Assembly (NCBI GenBank): GCA_023627715.1
Contig: JAMAHW010000014.1
Span: 62,001-126,000, forward strand
Length of the DNA: 64,000 nt
Direction of reading: 5' to 3'
Source: Periconia sp. R9002
Taxonomy: Eukaryota; Ascomycota; Dothideomycetes; Pleosporales; Periconiaceae
Position 1 is the stretch's first letter. Each line of letters begins with the position of its first letter. Below, piece after piece: positions 41,794-52,235 of this stretch. Made by a program: the position numbers and the translations under genes. The notes under the pieces were generated by a model. It made no database searches and was not told the origin of the DNA. It saw only the letters and a program-made list of their open reading frames with translations.

Positions 41794-44283
41794 ATGCCGT
41801 CCGTCGTTCAGGGAGATGACCTGTGGGTCGCCATCAAGCAGGTGAACTATGGACGACCAAGCTGAACAAATCCGCGTCCTGCTAATTCTATAAAGATATC
41901 GCAGTCGAATTCCGACTCTGATTACATCGAGCAGCTGGTTCCCGTGATGAAGGATGCACGCTACAACAATCAACTCATACAAGCATTCGACGCGTTTTCC
42001 AAAGACCGTGAGGATGAGATTGAGAAGATATGCAATGCCAACCATCAGGAATTCGTGAGCTCCGTAAATTCCCTTTTGCAGATGCGGCAGGGCACGGTGG
42101 ACATGACCGATGAAATCCTAGCACTCAATGCCTCGATCCAGGAAAGTATCGACAAGCTTGCTGAACAGAAAAAAGCCCTTGTGGATTCAAGGGGTGTGCG
42201 CCAAAATTTAAACGAAGCGAACGAGGCACTGAATGCTTGCCTGGAGGTGCTGAGGCTAGCCAACCAGGTGTACGATCTTCTCAAGGAAAAGAACTACTAC
42301 GCTGCGCTGAGGTCGCTGGACGAGCTTCAGACCATCCACTTGAGGGGCATTAGCCGGTATAAAATCGCAGATTGGATCGACAACAATGTACCGATGGTGA
42401 GAGAGCAAATCAGAGACGCGGTAAAGGCCGACTTGAGTAGTTGGCTGTACAGGATTCGAGAGTCTTCGCAGTTTCTTGGAGAAGTGTCCTTCTATTACAC
42501 ACATGAGCGTCGGACCAGAAACCAGGCACGGATTGAAGCAGACCCGAGATTCGCAAAGGCAAAGCTGAATTCAGCTATTGAATTAGTGGCAGACGAGACG
42601 GATGAGTTCGATGTGCTGAACAATGAAGAGGCGGGCAATGAAACCGATTTCACTCCCTTATTCGAAGCCATGCACATCTACGATACGTTGGGGAAACGAG
42701 ATCAATTCAAAGCGGAATACACAAGCGACCGCAAAGACCAATGCAGGTTGCTGGTGGAACGACGGGACTTGGACTTGCTAGACAAGGAATGCGGAGATCT
42801 CAGCAGTTTGTTGGAGAGTATTGCGGGATTCGCCATCATAGAAAAAGCTACCATGGCCAAGACGACCAATCTTCGTTCGCAGGCCGATGTTGACGAGCTA
42901 TGGGATTTCATGTGCAAAGAAGCAATCAACCTCATCATCAAATCTCTTCCAAAGGTAGATAATGACGAGCTACTTCTGGAAATCAAGGGTCGAATCGCAC
43001 TCTTTATGTTGACCATGGAGGTATGTCCATACACGGTCCATCGATACTCGATTCAAGCTGACCCGGTGCTAGAAATGGGGCTATTCCGTCTCGCGTATGA
43101 AAGATTTGTTGCTGACACTTTTCGAAAAATACGCCGAGCTTCTCAAAGCACGCTGTATTGAAGACTTCCAAGAGATTGTAGCCACAGATGACTACATGCC
43201 TATGCCAATAAACAGCATTGAAGAATACGACAAAGTGGTCACCGTGAGCTGGTACACGCCGGATAAGGAGCGCGAAGAACTCACGTATGTCACATCCTGC
43301 TGCACATCATACCAGAATCGCCTCGTCCACTGACTTGCACAAACAGCTTCCCATGCGTATTACCGTTCTCGCAGATGTATCCCCTCTGCTGCATTGACAT
43401 TCGACAACTCCTCAACCAAATCTATCTCTTCAGTGATGATTACTTCCAAAATACACCCATCATTGACGAAACTCTTCGAACGACTCTGGACACCGTTCTG
43501 TGCGAAAATGTCTGCCAATCACTTCTCGATCGCCTATCTTCACAATATCCTGGACAAATTGTCCAAATCCTCACTAATCTGACGCATTTCGAAACCGCTT
43601 GCTCCGAACTAGAAACCCTGCTGTTCGAAGCTCGCTCCTCCCCGTCACTGACCAGCATGCATCCGGTCCCGCTAGCCGCCACGGAGAAGTTCAGAAGCGC
43701 CAAGAAAGCAGCATCTGACCGCATCTTCGAGCTGGTGAACAGCAAGATTGACGATTTGATCGAGATCGCAGAGTACGACTGGATGGCCCGCGAAGCGCAA
43801 ACCGAGCCCAGCGAATACATGTTGGAACTGACGCGTTACCTGTCCAACATCATGTCTTCGGTTCTCTTGGCTCTTCCCACGGAGATCAAGGAATTTATTT
43901 ACTTCGATGCTTTGAGTCATGCCAGCACTTCGATTCTCGGATTGCCACTCGCCGCTAAACGCATTTCCCCCTCGGCGGTCAAGACACTTGCCACAGACAC
44001 CCGATACCTCTACTCTTTTGTCGAGAGCCTGGGGAATCCGATCCTGATGGAGAATCTGGATGAACTGAGCCAAACGGTAGCGCTCATGGGTACGGAAAAC
44101 AGTGATGAATTTTTCGACGTGGCACAGCGCAACAGGAAATACGGAAAAGTGGATAGCATGAAGGGAGCGATTTTGTTGGAGAAAGTCCAAGAAGGGGCAC
44201 AGGTGGTTGCCCAGAGCAGCGTAAAAGCTCCCGAGAAAGATCGATTCGGCACGTTGGGTAGCCGATTCGGGTTGGGTAGGTAG
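41794..44283 (+). CDS. SEC15: Exocyst complex component Sec15
   Basis: Subunit of the exocyst, which tethers secretory vesicles at the plasma membrane and in fungi at hyphal tips; Sec15 is the Rab (Sec4) effector. Exons 41794-41841, 41896-43020, 43073-43284 and 43347-44283 (773 aa, normal length). Introns of 54, 52 and 62 nt have GTGAAC, GTATGT and GTATGT donors. An alternative acceptor 9 nt downstream in intron 1 would drop three residues. N-terminal coiled coil: SLLQMRQGTVDMTDEILALN. Conserved blocks: YYAALRSLDELQTIHLRGIS, ESSQFLGEVSFYYTHERR, WGYSVSRMKDLLLTLFEKY and the Sec15 C-terminal signature FPCVLPFSQMYPLCCIDIRQ. Confidence 0.95.
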
Positions 44284-44427
44284 AAGAAACCGTCGCGGTC
44301 AAGTCCATATGAAAGCGAGAACGCCTGTGTAAAATAGCGGTCATGGAATCATGTATCATTGTTCTTTTGCGTTTTATATCGTGATTATCCTTGTTAATGG
44401 GGTATCTCGCCGTAGAAAGCCATCATC

Positions 44428-45897
44428 CTATCCTCCTTCGATGATAGAGGCATCTTTAGCACCCAGCTCCTCCCGCCACGCCACAAACTCTTTGCTGACG
44501 ATATCTCCATTGCCCTCGCCGCTGACCTGCTGCACTTCAATCACCCCAGCCTTCTTCCTCAACTCGATCTTATAAACCCCCTCGCCTTTGATAACATCCT
44601 TCAAGTGACCCAAGAAAGCGGCAGCGAAGTTGATGCAAAGATTTCCATCCCAGCAATTCGTACCTCTCCTCACCATTCCAGGGATCTTGGCCGTCTCCAA
44701 CTCCTGCACATGTGTGAGAATCCCTTGCTTACTTCGATACCCCACAATGACCTTCGGCACACCGAGAAGGAAACTCTGCGCCCAGAACTTCAGCAGCTTG
44801 CGCTCGAATTTGAGTATATCGCGATGGGAAGGATGATGGGGGAGCTCCTCGGCGGTCTTGAGCTCAATCCAGGGGATTGGCTGGTCTGAGTCGGGTGAAG
44901 GTTTAGGGCCTGACAAGCCATCAACCTCGCCGCCGAGCAGCAAGCTATGCGGGCCAAATGCAGTGCGGACTATCGAGCAATGCTGGGCGTGATTCGACAC
45001 GGGCGCTTTCAGTCTGTCCCGTATTACATGCTCTGGTGTATGTGGAGGCGGCGTGGGCAACAAGCTCAGCGTCTCGAATTTATAGCCCCAATAAGTCATC
45101 ATTTTATGATCCGGTTGGTTTGGGGCCTGGTATCTGGGTGGTGGCCGCGACGCCTCTGCAGCTCTCTGTGCAACCCTCCCCGGGAAGTCTTCCTCGATGT
45201 ATATGGTTCCCTCGTGTCGTGTCGCAAACATGGAGAATTCGGCGAACATGTCGAAGGGTGCCGTCATGATCTTGGTCATCATGCCCCGCCACGTCACGAA
45301 GTCTACGGGTTCCTTTTTGCCGTCTCTTTTTTCTTTGTGTATCAGCGCTTTCAGGAGACTGTCTAAGTGCGCATCTGTGGTATCTTCATAGTGTCGAAAA
45401 GTGTCGAACCCTTCCTTCAAGTCGGAGCCAATTTCCGGTGGGAAATAATAGGAGATCGAGGAGTCGTCATCTCGGTATTCATGGTTGTCGTTGTAAGAGA
45501 AGTGTGCTACTTCGCGAGGACGTTTTATGCTTGCGGAAGGCCCCTTGAAGCGATCCAGCTGCTGGAAGGGGAAGCGGTGAATTTGTGACGTTATTGGAGG
45601 AGCTGAGACAGTTGTAGATTGCGTTAAAGGCGTTGCTGAAGAACAAGCTGTGGGTGCGGGCGGCATTGAAGGAGGAGGAGGAGCTGGTCGCGCTGTGGCA
45701 TGCGTTCGTGGACGTTTCCGAGGTGGTGCTGCAGCTTCGTCTTCGGAACCCGGTGTGGGGGGTCTAGCAGGCAGACTTATGGGAGGCTGGTTGGCTTTGT
45801 CCATATTAAGAAGCTGGGTAGTGAGCTTCAGAGGGTGCGTGTCGCAATCGCTAGTCATCGATTCCGTTGGTGGTAGCACATACGCGGGGCTCTCCAA
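44428..45897 (-). CDS. RAI1: Rai1/DXO-family decapping nuclease
   Basis: Partner of the nuclear 5'-3' exonuclease Rat1/Dhp1; the family hydrolyses aberrant mRNA caps. Single exon, 489 aa from the first ATG; in-frame ATGs at 45858 and 45804 are alternative starts. The first 105 residues are Pro/Ala-rich and not part of the fold. The core starts FPFQQLDRFKGPSASIKRPR, followed by EVAHFSYNDNHEYRDDDSSI, VTWRGMMTKIM, the metal-site motifs GGEVDG and WIELKTAEE, and FWAQSFLLGVPKVIVGYR. All catalytic acidic motifs of the family are present. Its start faces that of the small gene at 46120. Confidence 0.93.
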   Translation of the reverse strand: MESPAYVLPPTESMTSDCDTHPLKLTTQLLNMDKANQPPISLPARPPTPGSEDEAAAPPRKRPRTHATARPAPPPPSMPPAPTACSSATPLTQSTTVSAPPITSQIHRFPFQQLDRFKGPSASIKRPREVAHFSYNDNHEYRDDDSSISYYFPPEIGSDLKEGFDTFRHYEDTTDAHLDSLLKALIHKEKRDGKKEPVDFVTWRGMMTKIMTAPFDMFAEFSMFATRHEGTIYIEEDFPGRVAQRAAEASRPPPRYQAPNQPDHKMMTYWGYKFETLSLLPTPPPHTPEHVIRDRLKAPVSNHAQHCSIVRTAFGPHSLLLGGEVDGLSGPKPSPDSDQPIPWIELKTAEELPHHPSHRDILKFERKLLKFWAQSFLLGVPKVIVGYRSKQGILTHVQELETAKIPGMVRRGTNCWDGNLCINFAAAFLGHLKDVIKGEGVYKIELRKKAGVIEVQQVSGEGNGDIVSKEFVAWREELGAKDASIIEGG

Positions 45898-46119
45898 GCT
45901 TCAAGGGATCCATCAACAATGCACGGAGGTTGATGTCCATCTCCGCATCAGATCAGATTAGATTACGGCAGACAGCAACTACCAACAACACCAAACAATC
46001 AACAACCTCCCACCATCATCGCTTTCCTTACAGCACCACTACGCACAAACAAGCCTACTTACATTCTACCGATTTTGTTGTTGTACGATACTGTGTTGCT
46101 GTTGTTATCGACTGCTCCC
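45898..46119. promoter_or_regulatory. Divergent promoter RAI1/small unknown gene
   Basis: 222 bp between divergent ATGs, with CA-rich stretches (AACAACACCAAACAATC) typical of fungal 5' leaders. No CACGTG. Confidence 0.45.
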
Positions 46120-46617
46120 ATGGACAGCCGTCGCCCTGTCCGTCCCCCACCAACGAGCCGCCGCGCCGTCTTTCACCCATCCACGTCCCAATCTCGACGC
46201 AACAACCCGTTGAATGCAAATGCACACTCAAAACCATCCGTGCATATTGCTTCCGAGGAGTCGCTCCCAGAAAATGATCTGGTCGAGCGCGATAGCACAG
46301 GCAACTACAAAATCCTAGGCCCCACCACCGCAATGAAGATGAGTGTCACTGGCGGAATGAAAGGCGAGGCCGAGGAGCAAGAGGAGCAGGAGAGGCAGAT
46401 GATTGGGCTTTATGGCAAGGAAAATGGTCACTGGGATCAGGCTGGTAAGAAGAGTACACGCCCGTGGAAGCGTACATGTGAAGAGCAAGTTGGCTAACGT
46501 GGTCTAGCTATCCTGGACGAGGTCAAGGCGGCTCTGCACAGTAGCCTGGAGAAAAAGGTGCAGAGCCTGGAAAATGACCGTTGGATGTTCGAGGGCGAAG
46601 GAAAGGGAAAGTTTTGA
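46120..46617 (+). CDS. Small conserved-looking protein of unknown function, 144 aa
   Basis: Not recognised. Exons 46120-46444 and 46508-46617; the 63-nt intron has GTAAGA, GGCTAACG and CTAG, and phases match. The N-terminal half is basic and disordered (DSRRPVRPPPTSRR), followed by a short ordered-looking segment ENDLVERDSTGNYKILGP, an acidic run (EAEEQEEQERQMIGLYG) and a C-terminal amphipathic helix (ILDEVKAALHSSLEKKVQSL) ending NDRWMFEGE. The clean splice sites and head-to-head position with RAI1 support a real gene. The coiled-coil-like tail suggests a complex subunit; that is inference. Confidence 0.7.
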
Positions 46618-49600
46618 AAGGCTTGGGTTGCTATCGGTGTTTTGGCGTCCTTTGGTCAAATGAGATACCCATGGTGTTCGTGAATGAACCCAACTGTGAT
46701 TGATTATCTGTCTTTTTCAATTATCATCCTGTGTCTAAGGCCTCACAATTCACACCTCACGATACCTTGTGCGATACATTGCAAGGTAAGTGCCATGGAC
46801 TTGGAAGCCCGCCACGAACAGGAGGTTTAGTGCCTGGAGTATTGCCGAAGGATATCGTGTAAGACCGTCTGTGAATGCTCTATTCGCCTTTCGATAAATG
46901 TCAGACGCAATATGAACAAGAGAGGCATAAATACTACACACAAAGGTCCTGGAAGGTTTGCACATCACATCACTTGGTAAACCAGCACAAACTATTCTGT
47001 AAACTAAAACATATGGTGTCCTGCTGTTTCTACGGTCTAATCCCAAGTCACAGCGTATATGCAAGGTACCGTACATATGATCAGGAAGTCGACTAGGCAA
47101 TACCACATCGTGATTGAAGCATCTGCTGAACGTAGACCCACGTTTCAATCTGGCAGAAGTTTGTAGTACGTAGGCCGAACTCGAGCAGCGACCTCTATTC
47201 AAAACAAAGCTGTAATGGCTGCTACTGTGGACTGCATCAAAACTCGCGTGAGGAAGAGAAGGAGCGACATACAACAAGGGCCATCAACGAAACCATACTA
47301 TGACTTGAGTACATGGATTTCCACTTTTTTGGGTTTCACTGGGATCAGTTTTAAGTACACAGCCAATACTACCTTCCATTGCACTAAATAATGTACACGC
47401 AGCTTCTTGGGCGTACGTTGACCGTACGACTGACTGGTTTGGTGAGGTTGCACGCAGCACAAGAGAAATGACAAGTTCTTAGGAAGATGAGTTTCAGATG
47501 GAATTTGTTTACCATGGGGATAACTATGGACTCAAAATCGTGCAATCCGAGTGATTTCAGTCTCAACTCCACAAAGTGTGTCAGTGGGTGGAGCACGCGC
47601 CCGAGACCTTTGGAGAGGACCTTTGTGAGGGTGCCCCCGAGACTGCGTGGTGTGCCTCTGCACAGCACATGGGTGTCCCGTCATACTTGCTCGCAGCAAC
47701 GACCCCTTGCCCTCTTCAACTTATCACCCGCATTGTCTACTCGTGCCTTCACGGCGATTGCTTGCCCGTGAGAAAGCCCATTCAGACTGCAGCACGGTGT
47801 GTTAGCACGCCGTCACCCCGCTCCCCTCGCCTTCACCAGAGGTGCCGAATCGACAGAACGCGTCTTCGCAACACTCCACACAGCAGGATCGTACATTGTC
47901 GCCATCGAACACGCTTCTCGCCTACGAAATTTTCCACGAACGATATTCGCATTCACATTGGCATCGCGGTCTGGCGCCCGTCCTGGCAGGTTTCTTCGCG
48001 CGTCGGCAGCGGGTAAATCTCAAGGATTGCGAGCCCACTCTCGCTGGCAGAGGGCACGAGCACGGCCACATAGAATACAATGCCGAGTTCAATTGCATTC
48101 GTACTTTTATACCATTCCCTCACGACATAATACCTCTTGCTTGAGCATCGGTGAGGTACACGCTTCTTGGCGATCGAGGTCCAAGGTTATGATTTGACAC
48201 GATCCCGGAGTTTTGAGTTGGAACTGAAGCACGTTGGGGTTCTTCCCGGTATTGAAGACGCTCGATTCATCGGTCAGCATTGCCCTCTCTTTATTGAAAC
48301 TGTTTCCAGCTTTTTGGCTAACGCAAGGAGACAAGAAAAGGTGCTCGTCCTTCGAAAACCCGCTCCTACGTCCGTAAGAGTAGAGCAAAACTCAAACAAT
48401 CGACCAGAAACCAAGCCGGATTGCAGGAAGATCAGCCTAAACGCTGTAGTCAGTAACTTTCCATCGATGATAGAAGAGAACCTCTTCCCGCCGTATTCTC
48501 GAAGCCTCTCGATAGCCAATCGCCCTTGAATCGTACCGATACACCCTGCTCGCGCTGCAGCACCGTCAAACCGCATACAGTGATAGCTCAAGGAGGAAGC
48601 GGAGGGACATGATATCTGATGGATTGGTCACCAGCCAAGCTTGGGCATTGAAGAATTGTCCGCGGTTCTGGCCATATGGTGACGATTCCATAGGAATCTG
48701 CCACGACCGACCACAAGGCTTGCATTGCAGCCTCATTTCGAATTCGATGGCTTAGTAATTTTCCAGGGGCTACATTTCGCGCGTGGATTTCGAAAAGATG
48801 AGGTTTTTGAACAGGCAGAATTTTTGTCTGGTGTTGGATTTTTGAGAGTTGGCTACATGGGGAGGGATTCATCAAGCAGTGAAGGGGGCTGAATCAGAAG
48901 AAATAGGGGTTACATGGCCCATTTTTGAGCTTTCTCGTCGCAATCATTTCATGCTTTGCACAAATTGGTGATGTTCATTGATCTGGCAACGGTTCCAGGG
49001 GCCTTGCAAGCGTTGTTGAATCGACCATGTACACAGTTTCAGCATCCCAAAGACGGAATTTCCAATAATATGCAGTTTCTCAAAATCCAGCGCCGAATTC
49101 CAAGCCAGAAAAATAAAGGGCTTTTTCCAGCCATTTCTTGCGAATTTGCAGTTTCCTCTTCATCAGATCCTTCAGGTGGATCTGGATATGGTACGTAGGT
49201 AGGTGAGCCAGCCAGATACAACCTGCAGCGCACAACCTAGGAAAATGTAATAGGAAAGCAAGATGCAATGAAACCACCCCCTTTTCCCACGCAACTCTGG
49301 CCTGAGGTGCTCATTTTCATTATTGTCGTAAACCAGCTTGAAAGCTGCATAACGGGATGTCCATCTTTTTTCTTCCTGCGAGGGCCAACGACGGCAGCAC
49401 CAGCAGCAGCAGCAGCAGCAGCTCCGGCTCCGGCTGCCTCGCTCCTGCTCCTGCTCCTCCGGCGGTTGCTCCTGCCCCCTGTCCCGGCCACAGGCTTGCT
49501 GCTTCCTGCTCCGTTTCGGGACGTCACCGTCACTGCTCCTGCCTCTGGCTCCGATTCTAGCTCCGCCTTTTGCTCACGCCATCGCACCTTTCCTCATGGG

Positions 49601-50173
49601 TGCAGCTGCCAACCCGGATAGGGGCAACTAGGCGAGGGCAGAGGTGAAGCAGTCGCGCCCTAGACCCCGATGAGACCCGACCTCATGGCGCCAGAGACCA
49701 TGTACCGTGTCGTCGCCATGGTCGTGATGGTCTTCAAGATCATGTTGCATCCCTCTGCAACCCCATCCACCTCATGCTTGGAACCCGTAGAGTAGCTAGA
49801 TAGGCACAGATCGACGCCCTCTTTCCAATGGTGCCCATAACGTCGTCGGTTGGTCATGTCGTTGTCGGCATAGGCGCATCCGTCGTATGCTCTCCATGGC
49901 CACCTTCACATCCTCCGCTGTCTCTGCCATGCCCAACCTCTGTCCTCCTCTCACCACCCTCTGTCCGACAGGGGTGTTGCCCTAGTCCCACCCCGCCCAT
50001 ATATAAACCTCCTCCTCCACCTCCCCCCTCCTTCCTTTCTTCTCGTCTCCACCCTTCTTGTGACGTTCTTACATCTGCCCTTGGTAGCAACCACAATCTT
50101 ACTCGCTCCAATACTCTTCTTCTTTGACACATCCTATAATTGACTTCTTCTTGTTGACCTCTGATTATCAGTC
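46618..50173. other. Gene-free region upstream of the Mei2-like gene, 3.6 kb
   Basis: No gene supported. Open frames at 47487-48197 and 48167-48529 are on the + strand but start with non-ATG codons or overlap in three frames. Base composition is close to that of gene regions, not A/T-rich, so this is not decayed repeat DNA. 49880-50130 is strongly pyrimidine-rich and probably the 5' leader/core promoter of the Mei2-like gene. Confidence 0.5.
49396..49422. repeat. CAG trinucleotide repeat
   Basis: About eight CAG/AGC units followed by GCTCCGGCTCC-type units up to about 49460. It lies in the non-coding upstream region of the Mei2-like gene and creates artificial Ala- or Ser-rich frames on both strands. 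Confidence 0.8.
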
Positions 50174-52235
50174 ATGTCTCAGCATCAATCCCCTGACAAC
50201 ATGGCCAACCATCTGCCTTCCAGCAGCCCGTTTGGCGGCACCGACAAGACGTTGGTCTCCCCAGAGTTGACTCGCGTTGGTGATCGTGCCCGTGGTCAAA
50301 CCAATGCTCAGCAGTTGGCGGCTACGCTCGACGGCATTCACTACGTTGGTTTGAAGCCCAAAAAGTACCCAATCGGTATTTTCACCAACGAGCTCGAGTC
50401 GACCAATCCGGCCACCTTCATCTCTCGGTACCTATTTGTGGCTCGTTTCCATAGGGGGCCTGCGGGTTACGACTCGGAGGCTGAGATCAATGATGTCATT
50501 GGCAAGATGAAGTTTGTGCGTATTGCCCTTCACTCCTGTCCGCAACTCGGCTAACTCTTGTCCAGTATAAGGCTTTCTTGAATACGTCCCTCTTCTATTC
50601 CAACGGCGTCTATCTCCGCTTTGACAATCTTCAAGACGCTGGCGAAGCCGTTAGCATCTTCACCAACGACGGCAGCGAGATCCGTTACATCGACTCCTAC
50701 GACTTCGCTCGAGCCAAGACTCAAGACACTCTAGCCATCGACGAGTTCGAGGGACAGATCAAACTCGTCATCCACGTCACGCCCAATCCCAATGGTCAGT
50801 TCCAGCCAGCTTTCGACTTGCGTGACTTGGCTTGGCTCAATCACGAGGTTACCACCTTCATCATGAAGGAATTTGGTAGCCTCAAGACGATTGTTCATGT
50901 CGACTCCGATCCGGCAACACTGCTCTTTACTTATCGTATCGAGTTTCTTTCCGTCGATGTCGCTAACCGTGTCGCTGCCTCTTGCACCCGCTTACCCCAC
51001 ATCGACGAGCGTGAGAATGTGAGTTATCAGACCCGTGCATTCGATGATAGAGCTGACATGTTGCTTCAGATTCCCTTCCATTGGTACACCTTCGCCGCTT
51101 CCCGCTGGAATGGTCCTCGGGCACCCAACTCGCCTCACCGCCACAAGGTTCGCTACGACGACATGGGACGTATGGCTAATTTCCCTCATCAGCCTACGAC
51201 CCCACCTGCTCAGAACAACACGTCGTCGCACCCTGCTGAATCCCACAATCGTGTTCGCCGGGACCGTATTCTCAACGGTGAGGATGTTCGCACCACCATC
51301 ATGTTGCGCAATATCCCCAATAAACTGGATTGGGTAAGTCGCTTCCCTTCACTTTCCATGTTCCGTTACTGACTCCCAACTAGATGGCGCTCAAGTCACT
51401 CCTTGATTCAGTCTGCTTTGGCCTCTACGACTTCCTCTACTTGCGCATTGACTTCAAGACTTGCAACAATGTTGGCTATGCCTTCATCAATTTCGTCGAT
51501 CTGGATGGCGTCATCGCTATGCTTGACAAAATCGAGTCCCGTGGATGGAAGGGCTTCAAGTCCAACAAGTTCGCTGAGATCTCTTACGCCACGATCCAAG
51601 GCAAAGACGCGTTGATCCAGAAGTTCCGCAATTCGTCCGTCATGGCTGAGTCTCCCTTCTGTCGTCCACACTTGTTCTATCCTTTTGCGGATGCCTTCAT
51701 CGCGGGTGAAGTGCGCAAAGCTGGAACTCAGCAGGAATTCCCTGAGCCGGACAACTTCAGCAAGCTTCAGCGTTCCTTGAACAGCGCTCGTGCCGTCGGT
51801 CTCTTCCCTCCCTCTGGAATCATCAACGCCAATATCCAGCGTTCTATGGTGAGCGCATATGACCGTGGTACCCCTCGCGACCTTGTTCACACCATGAACC
51901 TTTATCGTCAAAACGATGCTGGTGATCAGGGTATCTCCCAGTATGAGCGTCGTCAGTGCGAGGCCTGGTACGCCGCCCGCACGGGTTTGGGTTCCAATGT
52001 CGAGATCAACTTCAACGAGATTCCGTACGGTAGCGTCCAGGAGTTTCTGACCATGACCCGTGGCCCTCACCAGCGTGCAGCTCACAACTTGGGACCGATC
52101 GGACCTCCTCGCACTATCCAGGGCTTCTTCCACGCTCAGAACCCCAACTACAATCCCGGCATGATGGTTACTAGGCCTTCGGTCCCTCGTGGTCACCTTC
52201 GCGGTGCTTGGCCCAATGCCCCTGCTCCCTACTAG
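50174..52235 (+). CDS. Mei2-like RNA-binding protein
   Basis: Member of the Mei2 family; in fission yeast Mei2 drives entry into meiosis by binding meiRNA through its C-terminal RRM. Exons 50174-50515, 50566-51018, 51070-51333 and 51384-52235 (636 aa). Introns are 50, 51 and 50 nt; the second is in frame (GTGAGT, GCTGACA, TTCAG) and would add 17 false residues. Degenerate RRM-like regions occupy about 55-190 and 195-265. The diagnostic C-terminal RRM (about 340-445) contains RTTIMLRNIPNKLDWMALKS, FGLYDFLYLRIDFKTCNNVG and YAFINFVD, the RRM_2 signature of this family. The tail is Gly/Pro/Asn-rich. Its role here could be meiotic or sporulation-related; that is inference. Confidence 0.9.

Noticed and set aside
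47487..48529. Overlapping plus-strand open frames upstream of the Mei2-like gene
   Set aside because: All three frames are open in parts because few stops occur; several start with TTG or GTG, and none shows codon bias or similarity.
49237..49621. Ala/Ser/Arg-rich open frames on both strands
   Set aside because: They are produced by the CAG/GCTCCG repeat; the composition is entirely low-complexity.
49828..50127. Pro/Ser-rich open frame just before the Mei2-like gene
   Set aside because: It reads through a pyrimidine-rich promoter/leader tract, a common artefact in fungal genomes.
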